Part shown: one piece after another, positions 8,221-15,802 of the stretch | Position numbering within the stretch: position 1 is the first letter of the stretch | How the letters are laid out: each line of letters opens with the position of its first letter | Source: Phragmitibacter sp965284365 | GTDB lineage: Bacteria; Verrucomicrobiota; Verrucomicrobiia; Verrucomicrobiales; Verrucomicrobiaceae | Assembly: GCA_965284365.1 (NCBI GenBank) | Contig: OZ260079.1 | Coordinates: 2,294,001 to 2,358,000 of the forward strand | Reading direction: 5' to 3' | Length of the DNA: 64,000 nt | The notes under the pieces: model-generated | Database searches by the model: none | What the model was told of the DNA's origin: nothing | What the model saw: only the letters and a program-made list of their open reading frames with translations | Made by a program: the position numbers and the translations under genes

Positions 8221-9520
8221 ATTTCTCAGCCTTCCCCAACTCCTCCTTCGTCGGCAATCCCGTCCCTCTCAACGCCTCCTCCCGAATCGTCAGATGCAAC
8301 ACCTGTTGCCACCGGTGCGGCATAAAGATATGCATCACCCCCTCCTCCGTGAAGGCATCCAAATAGGAACACTGCGAATTGAATCCCGACACCTTGTGCA
8401 ATGGTGCCACCGCATTCGCCAACACAAACCGCGGCTCACTCCAGGTATGCCCACCATCCGTGGAACTGGACACCCACACCTCCGAGCGCACCTTCATCAT
8501 CTCGGAGTGATCATTGAGATCACGCGGGTTGGTGATCGGCACCTTGTTATGATGAAATGCCACCAGCGTCTTGCCATCTGACAACGGAAAGAGCATCGGC
8601 GGCGCATCCGGATGCACCAGCGTACTTGGCGCAGGCTTCGTCCACGATTCGCCATCGTCTTCACTCCATGCGGTGAATAAATGCCCCGCCGGCGTGCGCG
8701 TCATAAAGAGCACTTTGCCGCCCCCCAGATTCAACGGCCGCCCTTCATCCATCCGGTCAAAACCTTCTGCAAACCATCCCTTCGGACGCGCCTCGGGCAG
8801 GACCGTCCACGTCGCTCCTTTATCTTCACTGCGCAGCAGGTATTGCTGAGTCTTGATCGGTTTAACTGACCAGTCCGCCAGATGCGACCCAATAAGCCAG
8901 GTGCCCGCATCCGTCTCCGTCATGCGCATTACGGACATGCCCATGAATTTCGGATCATTCGTCGGCTCGATGAGATTTACCTCGGACCACGTGTGCCCAT
9001 CGTCATCCGACCAGCGGTAGCCGATGGGCGCATTCTCGCGTTGGCCGCCTTCCGGTGTCCACTTCCCAGGAATTGGCTGCGTGCCGAAGTTATAAATCCG
9101 CATCGTTCCTTTCGGCGTGAAAGGAATGAATCCATGCTGGCCATACGGAATGTCATAGGCCACTTGCGGCGCACTCCAGGTTTTACCTTTGTCACTGGAT
9201 CGGCAGACCATCATGCTATTGATCTTCTCGCCCTTGCTTTTGGCGTAGTGATCACCCTCAGGGAACATCAATAGGTAATCCCCCTTGGGCGTGATCGTCG
9301 CCCGCGCCTCCAAAATGCGAGTCTTCGTCCGGTGCACGACCTGCCCGCTCACTTCCTTTACCGTTAGCAGTCCCGTTTCCGCATCGAGCACAAAACCCTC
9401 GGGCAATGATTTCCCATTAAACGTCACACCGCTCACCACGATGGGATCCATCAGAGCCAGTGGCTCAAGCGCCAGAAGAGAAGGCGCTACGGCAAGTAAA
9501 CAAAGAAGCGGTGGTTTCAT
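8219..9520 (-). CDS. Secreted sialidase/BNR-repeat glycosidase-like protein
   Basis: The 433-residue product begins MKPPLLCLLAVAPSLLA, a signal peptide, so it is exported. Five Asp-box (BNR) repeats of the S-x-D-x-G-x-T/S-W type are visible: SSDKGKTW, SDDDGHTW, SEDKGATW, SEDDGESW and STDGGHTW. They define a six-bladed propeller of the exo-alpha-sialidase (neuraminidase) superfamily. True sialidase activity is not certain because the Arg triad cannot be assigned without alignment; many verrucomicrobial members act on other sugars or are uncharacterised. An in-frame TTG-type extension to 9661 is rejected because it precedes the signal peptide. The gene lies between the ArsR-type regulator and its predicted target run. 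Confidence 0.85.
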   Translation of the reverse strand: MKPPLLCLLAVAPSLLALEPLALMDPIVVSGVTFNGKSLPEGFVLDAETGLLTVKEVSGQVVHRTKTRILEARATITPKGDYLLMFPEGDHYAKSKGEKINSMMVCRSSDKGKTWSAPQVAYDIPYGQHGFIPFTPKGTMRIYNFGTQPIPGKWTPEGGQRENAPIGYRWSDDDGHTWSEVNLIEPTNDPKFMGMSVMRMTETDAGTWLIGSHLADWSVKPIKTQQYLLRSEDKGATWTVLPEARPKGWFAEGFDRMDEGRPLNLGGGKVLFMTRTPAGHLFTAWSEDDGESWTKPAPSTLVHPDAPPMLFPLSDGKTLVAFHHNKVPITNPRDLNDHSEMMKVRSEVWVSSSTDGGHTWSEPRFVLANAVAPLHKVSGFNSQCSYLDAFTEEGVMHIFMPHRWQQVLHLTIREEALRGTGLPTKEELGKAEK

Positions 9521-9729
9521 GGTGTGGAAGCAGATGCGAAAATCTTCAGCCAGCGGACAAGGCCGAAAACATGCGTACTGCCTAGACGAAGCCGAACCGT
9601 CCCCGTATCTGGTCAGTCCAGCTAACCATTGCCAAACCATCTCAGTCATTCCGGCAATCACCGTCGCCCCATTGGTCTTCTAAGTCCTATCAGACCTGTT
9701 CCCCCAGACTCCACTTCTCCCACCGCCTA

Positions 9730-9747
9730 TTTCGATCATTGTCGAAC
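9730..9747. promoter_or_regulatory. Operator-like palindrome, copy C (regulator autoregulation)
   Basis: TTTCGATCATTGTCGAAC matches copies A and B, with arms TTCGA / TCGAA. It lies 45 bases upstream of the GTG start of the ArsR-type regulator, the position expected for autorepression. Confidence 0.7.
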
Positions 9748-9792
9748 CTTCCCCATCGTGCTAAAAACAGAAGCAGAACGGAAGAAACTCAG

Positions 9793-10137
9793 GTGCCAAT
9801 CAAAAGCTACCAACACCCAAGGCTCAGCTCCATCACTCTCCCAGCGGTTATGCAGGCACTCTCTGATCCCTGCCGCCTGGCCATCCTTCAGGAACTCATG
9901 CGCGCTGGCGAAATGGCCTGCGGCGATGTGCCGCTCGACGTTTCCAAGGCCACCCGCTCCCATCACTTCACCGTTCTACGTGACGCCGGCCTCATCATGA
10001 CCCGCACCGACGGCACCAAGTGCATGACCTCTGTCCGCCAGGACGAATTCGAGGCCCGTTTCCCCGGTCTCCTGAAACTAGTCACCTCCCACGCCACCCC
10101 CACTCAAAAGCGCAGATCCCTGGCCAAGACGTCTTAG
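9793..10137 (+). CDS. ArsR-family winged-helix transcriptional regulator
   Basis: The 114-residue protein has the ArsR-type winged helix: ALSDPCRLAILQELMRAGEMACGDVP is helices 2-3, DVSKATRSHHFTVLRDAGLI is the recognition helix region, and TRTDGTKCMTSV is the wing. No obvious metal-binding ELCVCDL box is present, so it probably senses something other than a soft metal; the cysteines present (for example in DPCRLAIL, EMACGDV and GTKCMTS) could be redox sensors, but this is speculative. The GTG at 9793 is chosen because GGAAGAA lies about 7 bases upstream; the longer frame starting at TTG 9739 would begin inside the operator palindrome at 9730-9747. The operator copies predict that it controls itself and the redox run starting at 7811. 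Confidence 0.82.
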   Translation: MPIKSYQHPRLSSITLPAVMQALSDPCRLAILQELMRAGEMACGDVPLDVSKATRSHHFTVLRDAGLIMTRTDGTKCMTSVRQDEFEARFPGLLKLVTSHATPTQKRRSLAKTS

Positions 10138-10176
10138 CGGCCCCAGCATTCCGCCACCTCATCGAGTGCGCTCAGT

Positions 10177-10241
10177 TGTGGAGTGCGGCAGCGCCCAGCT
10201 GCCGCTTTGCGGTTGGAGGAGCAAAGCTCCGACGCGGCTGG
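10177..10241. repeat. REP-like palindromic unit, type 1 copy 2
   Basis: This is the second copy of the unit at 7961-8018. Shared blocks are GGAGTGCG, GCCGCTT, GGTTGGAGGAGC and GCTCCGACG. The first hairpin here is GGCAGCGCCCAGCTGCC, the second is GGAGC-aaa-GCTCC. Confidence 0.6.
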
Positions 10242-10300
10242 TGCGGCCCACCCCCGATTCCAACCCATTCCCCGACCTCGCCTACCCCCCTTTAACCAAA

Positions 10301-10417
10301 TTCGCGCCTTCGCGTCTTCGCGTCTTCGCGGTGAACCTCAAGGTATCCCACCCTCACGCCCAATCATCGCCCTTGACCTAAACAGCCTTCCTATACCTTC
10401 GCGTCTTCGTGGTAAAT
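10301..10417. repeat. CTTCGCGT tandem repeat, two clusters
   Basis: At 10301-10336 the motif CTTCGCG is repeated with the spacing CGCCTTCGCGTCTTCGCG and ends in GGTGAA. At 10396-10417 CCTTCGCGTCTTCGTGGTAA is a second, shorter copy. The frame reads as FA(S)SRLRVF-type peptide, a pattern typical of spurious proteins predicted from dispersed repeats. Confidence 0.55.
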
Positions 10418-10566
10418 CTCCCGCCGATCTCACCCCCGACTCCATTCCCCCCTTGAAACTCAAAGACATGAGAAATTTTTCATTCAGAAGGCACAGATTG
10501 TTCTCACGTGCTGTCTCATACGTAATGTATGGTGGTTAAAGTTAAGTACCGCTTTTCCTCACAAAC

Positions 10567-11694
10567 ATGCGCTTTTCGACACTCCTCAAAAATCCCGCTG
10601 ACTGGATGCAGGGCCATGGGCCACATTCAGACATCGTGATGACCTCGCGGATACGGCTCGCCCGGAATCTGCGGGGATGGTCGTTCCCGGGTTGGTCCTC
10701 TGAAAAACAGCGCGTCGAACTGCTCAATCAGGTTCGGCCCGTTGTCGCCAAACTGCCGGAAATGAAAGACGGCTTTAATGAGGAATACCCGACCCTTTCC
10801 AAGACCAAAAAGCAGGTCTTGGTGGAAAGGCATCTCATCAGCCGCGAGCACGCCGCTCGCTCCACCGGCTGCGCCGTTCTTATCGACCGGAAGCAGACCT
10901 TGGCCATCATGGTCAATGAGGAAGACCACTTCCGCATCCAGGGCATTCGCCACGGCCTGAATCTCCGCTCCGCGCATGAAAATGTGAACCGCGTGGACTC
11001 AGAACTCGAAGCCTCCGTTCCCTATGCCTTTGACCAGCGTCTCGGTTATTTGACCGCCTGCCCCACGAATGTCGGCACCGGCATGAGAGCCTCCGTCATG
11101 CTGCACTTGCCCGCCCTGGTCCTCACGGATCAGATCAAGCAGGTCATGAATGCCGTCAGCAAGATCGGCCTGGCCGTCCGCGGCTTGTATGGCGAAGGCA
11201 CCGAAGCGCTCGGCAATCTCTTCCAGGTCTCCAATCAGCACACGTTGGGCGAGACAGAACTGGAGCTGATCACCCGTATTGAAGGTGTGGCAGAGCACAT
11301 CGTTCAGGCGGAAAATAACGCGCGCGAAAAGCTGGTCCATGAGAGTCCCGTCATGCTGCATGACCAAGTGGGCCGCGCTTACGCCACCCTTCGTTTCGCC
11401 CATGTGCTTGCTTCCAAGGAAGCACTCAATCATTTGTCCCTTCTCCGCTTGGGCGCGGATATGGACATCGTCGGCGGCTGTGATCGCAGCGTATTGGATC
11501 TGTTGCTTCTGGAGATCCAGCCCGCGCATTTGCAGTTATCTGCCGGCAAGGACCTTTCTGCGGAGGAACGTGACACCCTTCGCGCCGAAAATACCCGCAA
11601 CCGTTTGAAATCCGTACCCGAGCCTCTTAACGTATCCAATACCAAGAAGAACGCGGATGAGTCCGCGAACCCCAACAACCAAAATGATGAATAA
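10567..11694 (+). CDS. mcsB: Protein-arginine kinase McsB
   Basis: The 375-residue enzyme phosphorylates arginines in damaged proteins to mark them for ClpC(P). It has the guanidino-kinase fold: TSRIRLARNL near residue 26, NEEDHFRIQ near 117 (catalytic acid region), and ACPTNVGTGMRASVMLHLP near 164-182 with the active-site Cys at 165. The RDTLRA sequence near residues 335-340 matches the RDxxRA phospho-arginine-binding motif of true McsB, which separates it from creatine/arginine kinases. It overlaps clpC by 11 bases, so the two are translationally coupled. Unlike Bacillus ctsR-mcsA-mcsB-clpC, no mcsA or ctsR precedes it; the upstream 429 bases are non-coding. Confidence 0.95.
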   Translation: MRFSTLLKNPADWMQGHGPHSDIVMTSRIRLARNLRGWSFPGWSSEKQRVELLNQVRPVVAKLPEMKDGFNEEYPTLSKTKKQVLVERHLISREHAARSTGCAVLIDRKQTLAIMVNEEDHFRIQGIRHGLNLRSAHENVNRVDSELEASVPYAFDQRLGYLTACPTNVGTGMRASVMLHLPALVLTDQIKQVMNAVSKIGLAVRGLYGEGTEALGNLFQVSNQHTLGETELELITRIEGVAEHIVQAENNAREKLVHESPVMLHDQVGRAYATLRFAHVLASKEALNHLSLLRLGADMDIVGGCDRSVLDLLLLEIQPAHLQLSAGKDLSAEERDTLRAENTRNRLKSVPEPLNVSNTKKNADESANPNNQNDE

Positions 11695-14194
11695 TTTCAC
11701 TCCACGTGCTCAACAGGTGCTGGCTCTCGCCCGAAAGGAGGCGGACCGCTTTAACCACAACTATGTGGGCACCGAACACTTGCTGCTGGGCTTGATCAAG
11801 CTCGGTCAGGGAGTGGCCGTCAATGTCCTCACCAAGCTTGGTGTGGATCTTGATACGGTGCGCATGCAGGTGGAACAGCAGGTCGGCTCCGGCCCCGACA
11901 CCAAGATGGTCGGTAATATCCCTTTCACCCCCCGCGTGAAGAAAGTGCTCGCGCTTGCCTCCAAAGAAGCCAAGGCGCTGAATCACTCCTACGTCGGCAC
12001 GGAGCATTTGCTCCTCGGCCTGCTTCGCGAAGGCGAAGGCGTCGCTGCCCAGGTGCTGCGTACGCTTGACGTCAATCTGGAGAAAGCCCGCAATGAAATC
12101 CTCAAGGAACTCGACCCGAACTTTGGTGGCGAGGAAGAAGAGGAAGAAAGCGAAAGCATCGCTCCTACCAGTTCTTCTTCCAAGAAGGACAGCAAGACCC
12201 CAGCCTTGCGCGCCTTCGGTCGTGACCTGACCGAACTCGCTCAGAAGGGTGATCTTGATCCCGTCATCGGTCGTGCCCCAGAAATCGAGCGCGTCATCCA
12301 GATCCTGTGCCGCCGCACCAAGAACAATCCCGTCCTCATCGGTGAAGCCGGTGTGGGCAAAACGGCCATTGTCGAAGGTCTGGCCCAGGAAATCGCCCAG
12401 GGCAATGTGCCTGAAATTCTGCGCGAGAAGAAAGTGATCGTGCTCGACCTAGCCCTCATGGTCGCCGGTACTAAATACCGTGGCCAGTTTGAGGAGCGCA
12501 TCAAAGCCGTCATGGATGAAATCCGCCGGAACAAAAATGTCATTCTGTTCCTGGATGAACTTCACACCATCGTCGGTGCGGGCAGCGCGGAAGGTGCCAT
12601 GGACGCCAGCAACATCCTCAAGCCGGCTCTCAGCCGAGGAGAATTGCAATGCGTCGGTGCCACCACCCTGAACGAGTACCGCAAGTACATCGAGAAGGAC
12701 GCCGCTCTGGAACGCCGCTTCCAGCAGGTGAAAGTCGACGAGCCCAGCATTGAAGATGCCATCCGCATTCTCCAAGGCCTCAAGGGCAAGTATGAAACTC
12801 ACCACAAGGCTCGCTTCCTGCCCAAGGCTCTCGAAGCCGCGGTCAATCTCAGCAGCCGTTACCTGCCCTCCCGCTTCCTGCCGGACAAGGCGATCGACAT
12901 CATGGACGAAGCTGGCGCCAAAGCCCGCATCTCCTCGATGACCCGTCCCGCTGAACTCAAGGTGATCGAAGCCGAGATCGAAGAGATTCGAATCGAGAAG
13001 GAAGTCGCCATCAAGGAACAGGACTTTGAAAAAGCCGCGCACCTGCGTGACAAGGAAAAGGCTGCCAAGAAGCGTCATGACGACGTTCTCGAAACCTGGC
13101 GCACCAACAACACGGAGCGCATTGTGGACGTGAGCGAAGAGGACATCATGTCCGTCGTCAGCAAGTGGACCGGTGTGCCCCTTCAACGCATGGAGCAGGC
13201 CGAAGCCTCCAAGCTGCTTCGCATGGAAGAAGATCTCAAGAAGCGTGTCATCGGTCAGGATGAAGCCGTCATTGCCATCAGCAAGGCCCTCCGTCGCAGC
13301 CGTGCCGATCTTAAAGATCCAAAGCGCCCCATCGGCTCTTTCATCTTCCTCGGCCCCACGGGTGTCGGTAAGACCTTCCTCGCGAAGAATCTGGCCGAGT
13401 TTATGTTCGGCAGCGCCGAAGCTCTCATTCAGCTCGACATGTCGGAATACATGGAGAAGCACACCGCGAGCCGTCTCATCGGGGCGCCTCCTGGATACGT
13501 GGGTTATGAAGAAGGCGGACAGCTTTCTGAAGCCGTGCGCCGTCGTCCTTACTCCGTAGTTCTCTTCGACGAAGTGGAAAAGGCTCACCCGGATGTGATG
13601 CATCTGCTCCTGCAGATCCTGGAAGAAGGTCAGATCACGGACAATTTTGGCCGTAAGATCGACTTCCGGAACACCATCATCATCCTCACCTCCAACATCG
13701 GTGCGGAAACCATCAAGCGTCAGACCACCCTTGGCTTCGGTGCCATTGGTCAGGATGTTGCCGACCACGGCAGCATGAAAGACAAAGTGATGGAAGCCGC
13801 CAAGAAGTTCTTCAAGCCGGAGTTCATCAACCGCTTGGATGACATCGTCTGCTTTCGCATGCTGGAGAAGACCGAGCTTAGCGCGATCGTGGATCTGGAG
13901 ATCAGCAAGGTTCTGGGCCGTCTCAAGAAGAAGCGTATCAGCTTGCAGCTTGAAGATAGCTCCCGTGAATTCCTGATGAAGGAAGGTTACGATCCGCAAT
14001 ATGGTGCTCGTCCGATGCGCCGTGCTGTGGAAAAGAACATTGAGGATCCCCTCGCGGAAGCCCTGCTGCGTGGCGAAGTGAAGGAAGGCGATACGGTCAA
14101 GGTTCTACACGAACCCGGTACTAAAGTGCTGAAATTCATCAGCTTGGGAGAAATTCCCGAGGAGCCAGCCGCCGCAGCTACGACAGAAAATTAA
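11684..14194 (+). CDS. clpC: ATP-dependent Clp protease ATP-binding subunit ClpC
   Basis: The 836-residue AAA+ unfoldase feeds substrates to ClpP. It has two N-domain repeats (VGTEHLLLGL at about 28-37 and 104-113), D1 Walker A GEAGVGKT at 220-227, a UVR coiled segment (QDFEKAAHLRDKEKAAKK near 445-463), D2 Walker A GPTGVGKT near 557-564, and a TTLGFG segment that fits the ClpP-docking loop. The glutamate of each VGTEH corresponds to the phospho-arginine docking residues known in Bacillus ClpC, consistent with coupling to McsB. The ATG at 11684 is preferred; an earlier in-frame codon at 11657 lies deeper inside mcsB. A terminator follows at 14241. Confidence 0.97.
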   Translation: MMNNFTPRAQQVLALARKEADRFNHNYVGTEHLLLGLIKLGQGVAVNVLTKLGVDLDTVRMQVEQQVGSGPDTKMVGNIPFTPRVKKVLALASKEAKALNHSYVGTEHLLLGLLREGEGVAAQVLRTLDVNLEKARNEILKELDPNFGGEEEEEESESIAPTSSSSKKDSKTPALRAFGRDLTELAQKGDLDPVIGRAPEIERVIQILCRRTKNNPVLIGEAGVGKTAIVEGLAQEIAQGNVPEILREKKVIVLDLALMVAGTKYRGQFEERIKAVMDEIRRNKNVILFLDELHTIVGAGSAEGAMDASNILKPALSRGELQCVGATTLNEYRKYIEKDAALERRFQQVKVDEPSIEDAIRILQGLKGKYETHHKARFLPKALEAAVNLSSRYLPSRFLPDKAIDIMDEAGAKARISSMTRPAELKVIEAEIEEIRIEKEVAIKEQDFEKAAHLRDKEKAAKKRHDDVLETWRTNNTERIVDVSEEDIMSVVSKWTGVPLQRMEQAEASKLLRMEEDLKKRVIGQDEAVIAISKALRRSRADLKDPKRPIGSFIFLGPTGVGKTFLAKNLAEFMFGSAEALIQLDMSEYMEKHTASRLIGAPPGYVGYEEGGQLSEAVRRRPYSVVLFDEVEKAHPDVMHLLLQILEEGQITDNFGRKIDFRNTIIILTSNIGAETIKRQTTLGFGAIGQDVADHGSMKDKVMEAAKKFFKPEFINRLDDIVCFRMLEKTELSAIVDLEISKVLGRLKKKRISLQLEDSSREFLMKEGYDPQYGARPMRRAVEKNIEDPLAEALLRGEVKEGDTVKVLHEPGTKVLKFISLGEIPEEPAAAATTEN

Positions 14195-14199
14195 TTCGA

Positions 14200-14221
14200 A
14201 GTATAACTACATAGTTATACT
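14200..14221. repeat. 22-bp near-perfect palindrome after clpC
   Basis: AGTATAACTA, then CA, then TAGTTATACT: two perfect 10-bp arms with a 2-base centre, 5 bases after the clpC stop codon and 19 bases before the terminator stem. It is AT-rich, unlike its surroundings, and could be a protein-binding site, an RNase-processing hairpin or part of a double terminator. Confidence 0.65.
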
Positions 14222-14240
14222 AAAGCGCTCAGTATGCACG

Positions 14241-14273
14241 AGCGGAGCCGGGTTGAAACCGGCTCCGCTTTTT
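14241..14273 (+). terminator. Intrinsic terminator of mcsB-clpC
   Basis: The 11-bp perfect stem AGCGGAGCCGG / CCGGCTCCGCT with loop GTTGAAA is followed by TTTTT. It ends the mcsB-clpC transcript. Confidence 0.93.
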
Positions 14274-14328
14274 ATTGATTGACGACCGCACTCTTGAAAA
14301 CAGTGCCAATCACGGCCAATGCTGCCCC

Positions 14329-15702
14329 ATGGCTGAATGGCTCCGCGCTCTCCAAAAATTGCTCCCCGAGCATTGTGTCTCCGTTCAGGACTCCGTCCTC
14401 GCCACCCACAGCACGGACAAATGGTTCGCCTCGAACCCTCCCCAAGTTGTTGTCTTTGCGGAAAGCACCGAACACGTCAGCCAAGTCCTCCGCTTCGCCA
14501 CCGAGCATAAGATCCCCGTCACCCCCCGTGGCTCCGGCGTCGGTTACGTCGGCGGTTGCGTCCCTGTCCAGGGTGGCATCGCCCTGTCTGTGGCCCGCAT
14601 GAACCGAATCCTGGAAATCAATCCCCAAGATGGTCTCGCCGTCGTGCAACCCGGCGTCATCACCGGCGATCTCCAAAAGGCCGCGCAGAATCTCGGGTGG
14701 TTCTATCCCCCTGACCCCGCCAGCCTGAAGGAGTGCAGCCTCGGGGGAAACATCGCCACCAATGCCGGCGGCCCACGCTGTCTGAAGTACGGTGTCACCC
14801 GCCACTACGTCCTCGGCTTGGAAGCCGTCCTGGCCGATGGCACCATCTTCCGCACCGGCGGCCGCTGTCACAAGAACAAGACCGGCTTCGACCTTATCGG
14901 CACCTTCACCGGCAGCGAAGGCCTGCTCGGCATCGTCACCGAAGCCACCCTCCGGCTCATCCCGCATCCGCCCCTGCGCGCCATGCTCAGCGTCGGCTTT
15001 GCCACTTTCGCTGAAGCCGCCGCAGGAGTACAGCACATCCTCGGCAGCGGTCATCTCCCCTCCGCCCTGGAGATCAGTGATCGCTTTACCCTTCAGGCCG
15101 CCCGCAACTACCTGGGCGAAGGTGTCCCTCAGGGTGAAGCCCATCTCCTCGTCGAAGTCGATGGCCAGGAGGGCGGCGTCCCCCTCGAAATCGCGGACAT
15201 CGAAAAGGCCATGCACGCTCTCGGCGCCCTCTCCGTGGAGACCGGTTTCGGCGATGCCCAATGCGAGAAATTCTGGCAGCTTCGCCGTGAGTTCTCCTAC
15301 AGCCTGCGCGCTACGGGTCTCATCAAGCTCAACGAAGACATTGTCGTGCCCCGCGGTAAGCTGGTGGAGCTTGTCGAGTTCGCCACCGAGCTCCAGGAAA
15401 ACAGCGGCTTTCCCGTAGCCTGCTTCGGCCACGCCGGGGACGGGAACATCCACGTCAACGTCATGGTGCCGGACATGGACGACCCCGTCCAGCGCGAGCG
15501 CGCCGAGCAAGCCCTCGACCTGCTGTTCCACAAAGTCCTGGCCCTGGGCGGCGCCATCACGGGAGAACACGGCATCGGCTTGGCCAAAAAACGCTGGTTC
15601 CCCGATGCCGTCAGCGCGGGCGCCATGGAAGCTCACAAACGCATCAAAGCCGCTCTCGATCCCCTGGGCATCCTTAATCCCGGCAAATTTCTTTCTCCTT
15701 GA
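14329..15702 (+). CDS. FAD-binding oxidase, glycolate/D-lactate dehydrogenase (GlcD-like)
   Basis: The 457-residue flavoprotein has a PCMH-type FAD-binding domain (PVTPRGSGVGYVGGC, LGGNIATNAGGPRCLKYG, FDLIGTFTGSEGLLGIVTEATL) and a GlcD-type C-terminal cap (FGHAGDGNIHVNVM, GAITGEHGIGLAKK, LNPGKFL). It oxidises 2-hydroxyacids such as glycolate or D-lactate and passes electrons to an Fe-S partner or quinone; no GlcE/GlcF partner is adjacent, so the substrate is uncertain. The ATG at 14329 (MAEWLRALQKLLPEH) is preferred over an upstream codon at 14275, which would lie in the T-run of the clpC terminator. Confidence 0.9.
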   Translation: MAEWLRALQKLLPEHCVSVQDSVLATHSTDKWFASNPPQVVVFAESTEHVSQVLRFATEHKIPVTPRGSGVGYVGGCVPVQGGIALSVARMNRILEINPQDGLAVVQPGVITGDLQKAAQNLGWFYPPDPASLKECSLGGNIATNAGGPRCLKYGVTRHYVLGLEAVLADGTIFRTGGRCHKNKTGFDLIGTFTGSEGLLGIVTEATLRLIPHPPLRAMLSVGFATFAEAAAGVQHILGSGHLPSALEISDRFTLQAARNYLGEGVPQGEAHLLVEVDGQEGGVPLEIADIEKAMHALGALSVETGFGDAQCEKFWQLRREFSYSLRATGLIKLNEDIVVPRGKLVELVEFATELQENSGFPVACFGHAGDGNIHVNVMVPDMDDPVQRERAEQALDLLFHKVLALGGAITGEHGIGLAKKRWFPDAVSAGAMEAHKRIKAALDPLGILNPGKFLSP

Positions 15703-15711
15703 TGTGGTGGC

Positions 15712-15720
15712 GGGGGGGGG
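15712..15720 (+). repeat. Homopolymer run of nine G
   Basis: Nine consecutive G lie 10 bases after the stop codon of the GlcD-like gene, non-coding and 83 bases before the serine acetyltransferase gene. Such runs slip easily in replication and sequencing. Confidence 0.9.
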
Positions 15721-15802
15721 CCGCACCTCCCTCGATCATTTTAGACCCGCCACAATGTTTGTTTACGAGGCCCCTCGGCGGGCGTAACGGTACGGCCAGA
15801 AC

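Larger units (their letters stand above)
10138..10566. other. Intergenic region with REP-like and CTTCGCG repeats, mcsB promoter region
   Basis: This is 429 bases without a credible gene; the overlapping short frames are Arg/Pro/Ser-rich artefacts of the repeats. It contains a type 1 REP-like unit, two CTTCGCGT-type units, and an AT-richer last 110 bases that probably hold the mcsB promoter. In that part CATAC, 5 bases, GTATG (10517-10531) forms a small inverted repeat 36 bases before the mcsB ATG, and TTGTTC at 10498 could be a -35 box. The promoter call is weak. Confidence 0.55.

Noticed and set aside
12449..13999. 516-codon open frame on the minus strand inside clpC
   Set aside because: It is antisense to clpC, which has full family motifs. 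The frame is open because of codon bias, and its translation is not protein-like.
14272..15726. 484-codon minus-strand frame opposite the GlcD-like gene
   Set aside because: The plus strand encodes a complete FAD oxidase; the minus frame is an artefact of GC-rich codon positions.
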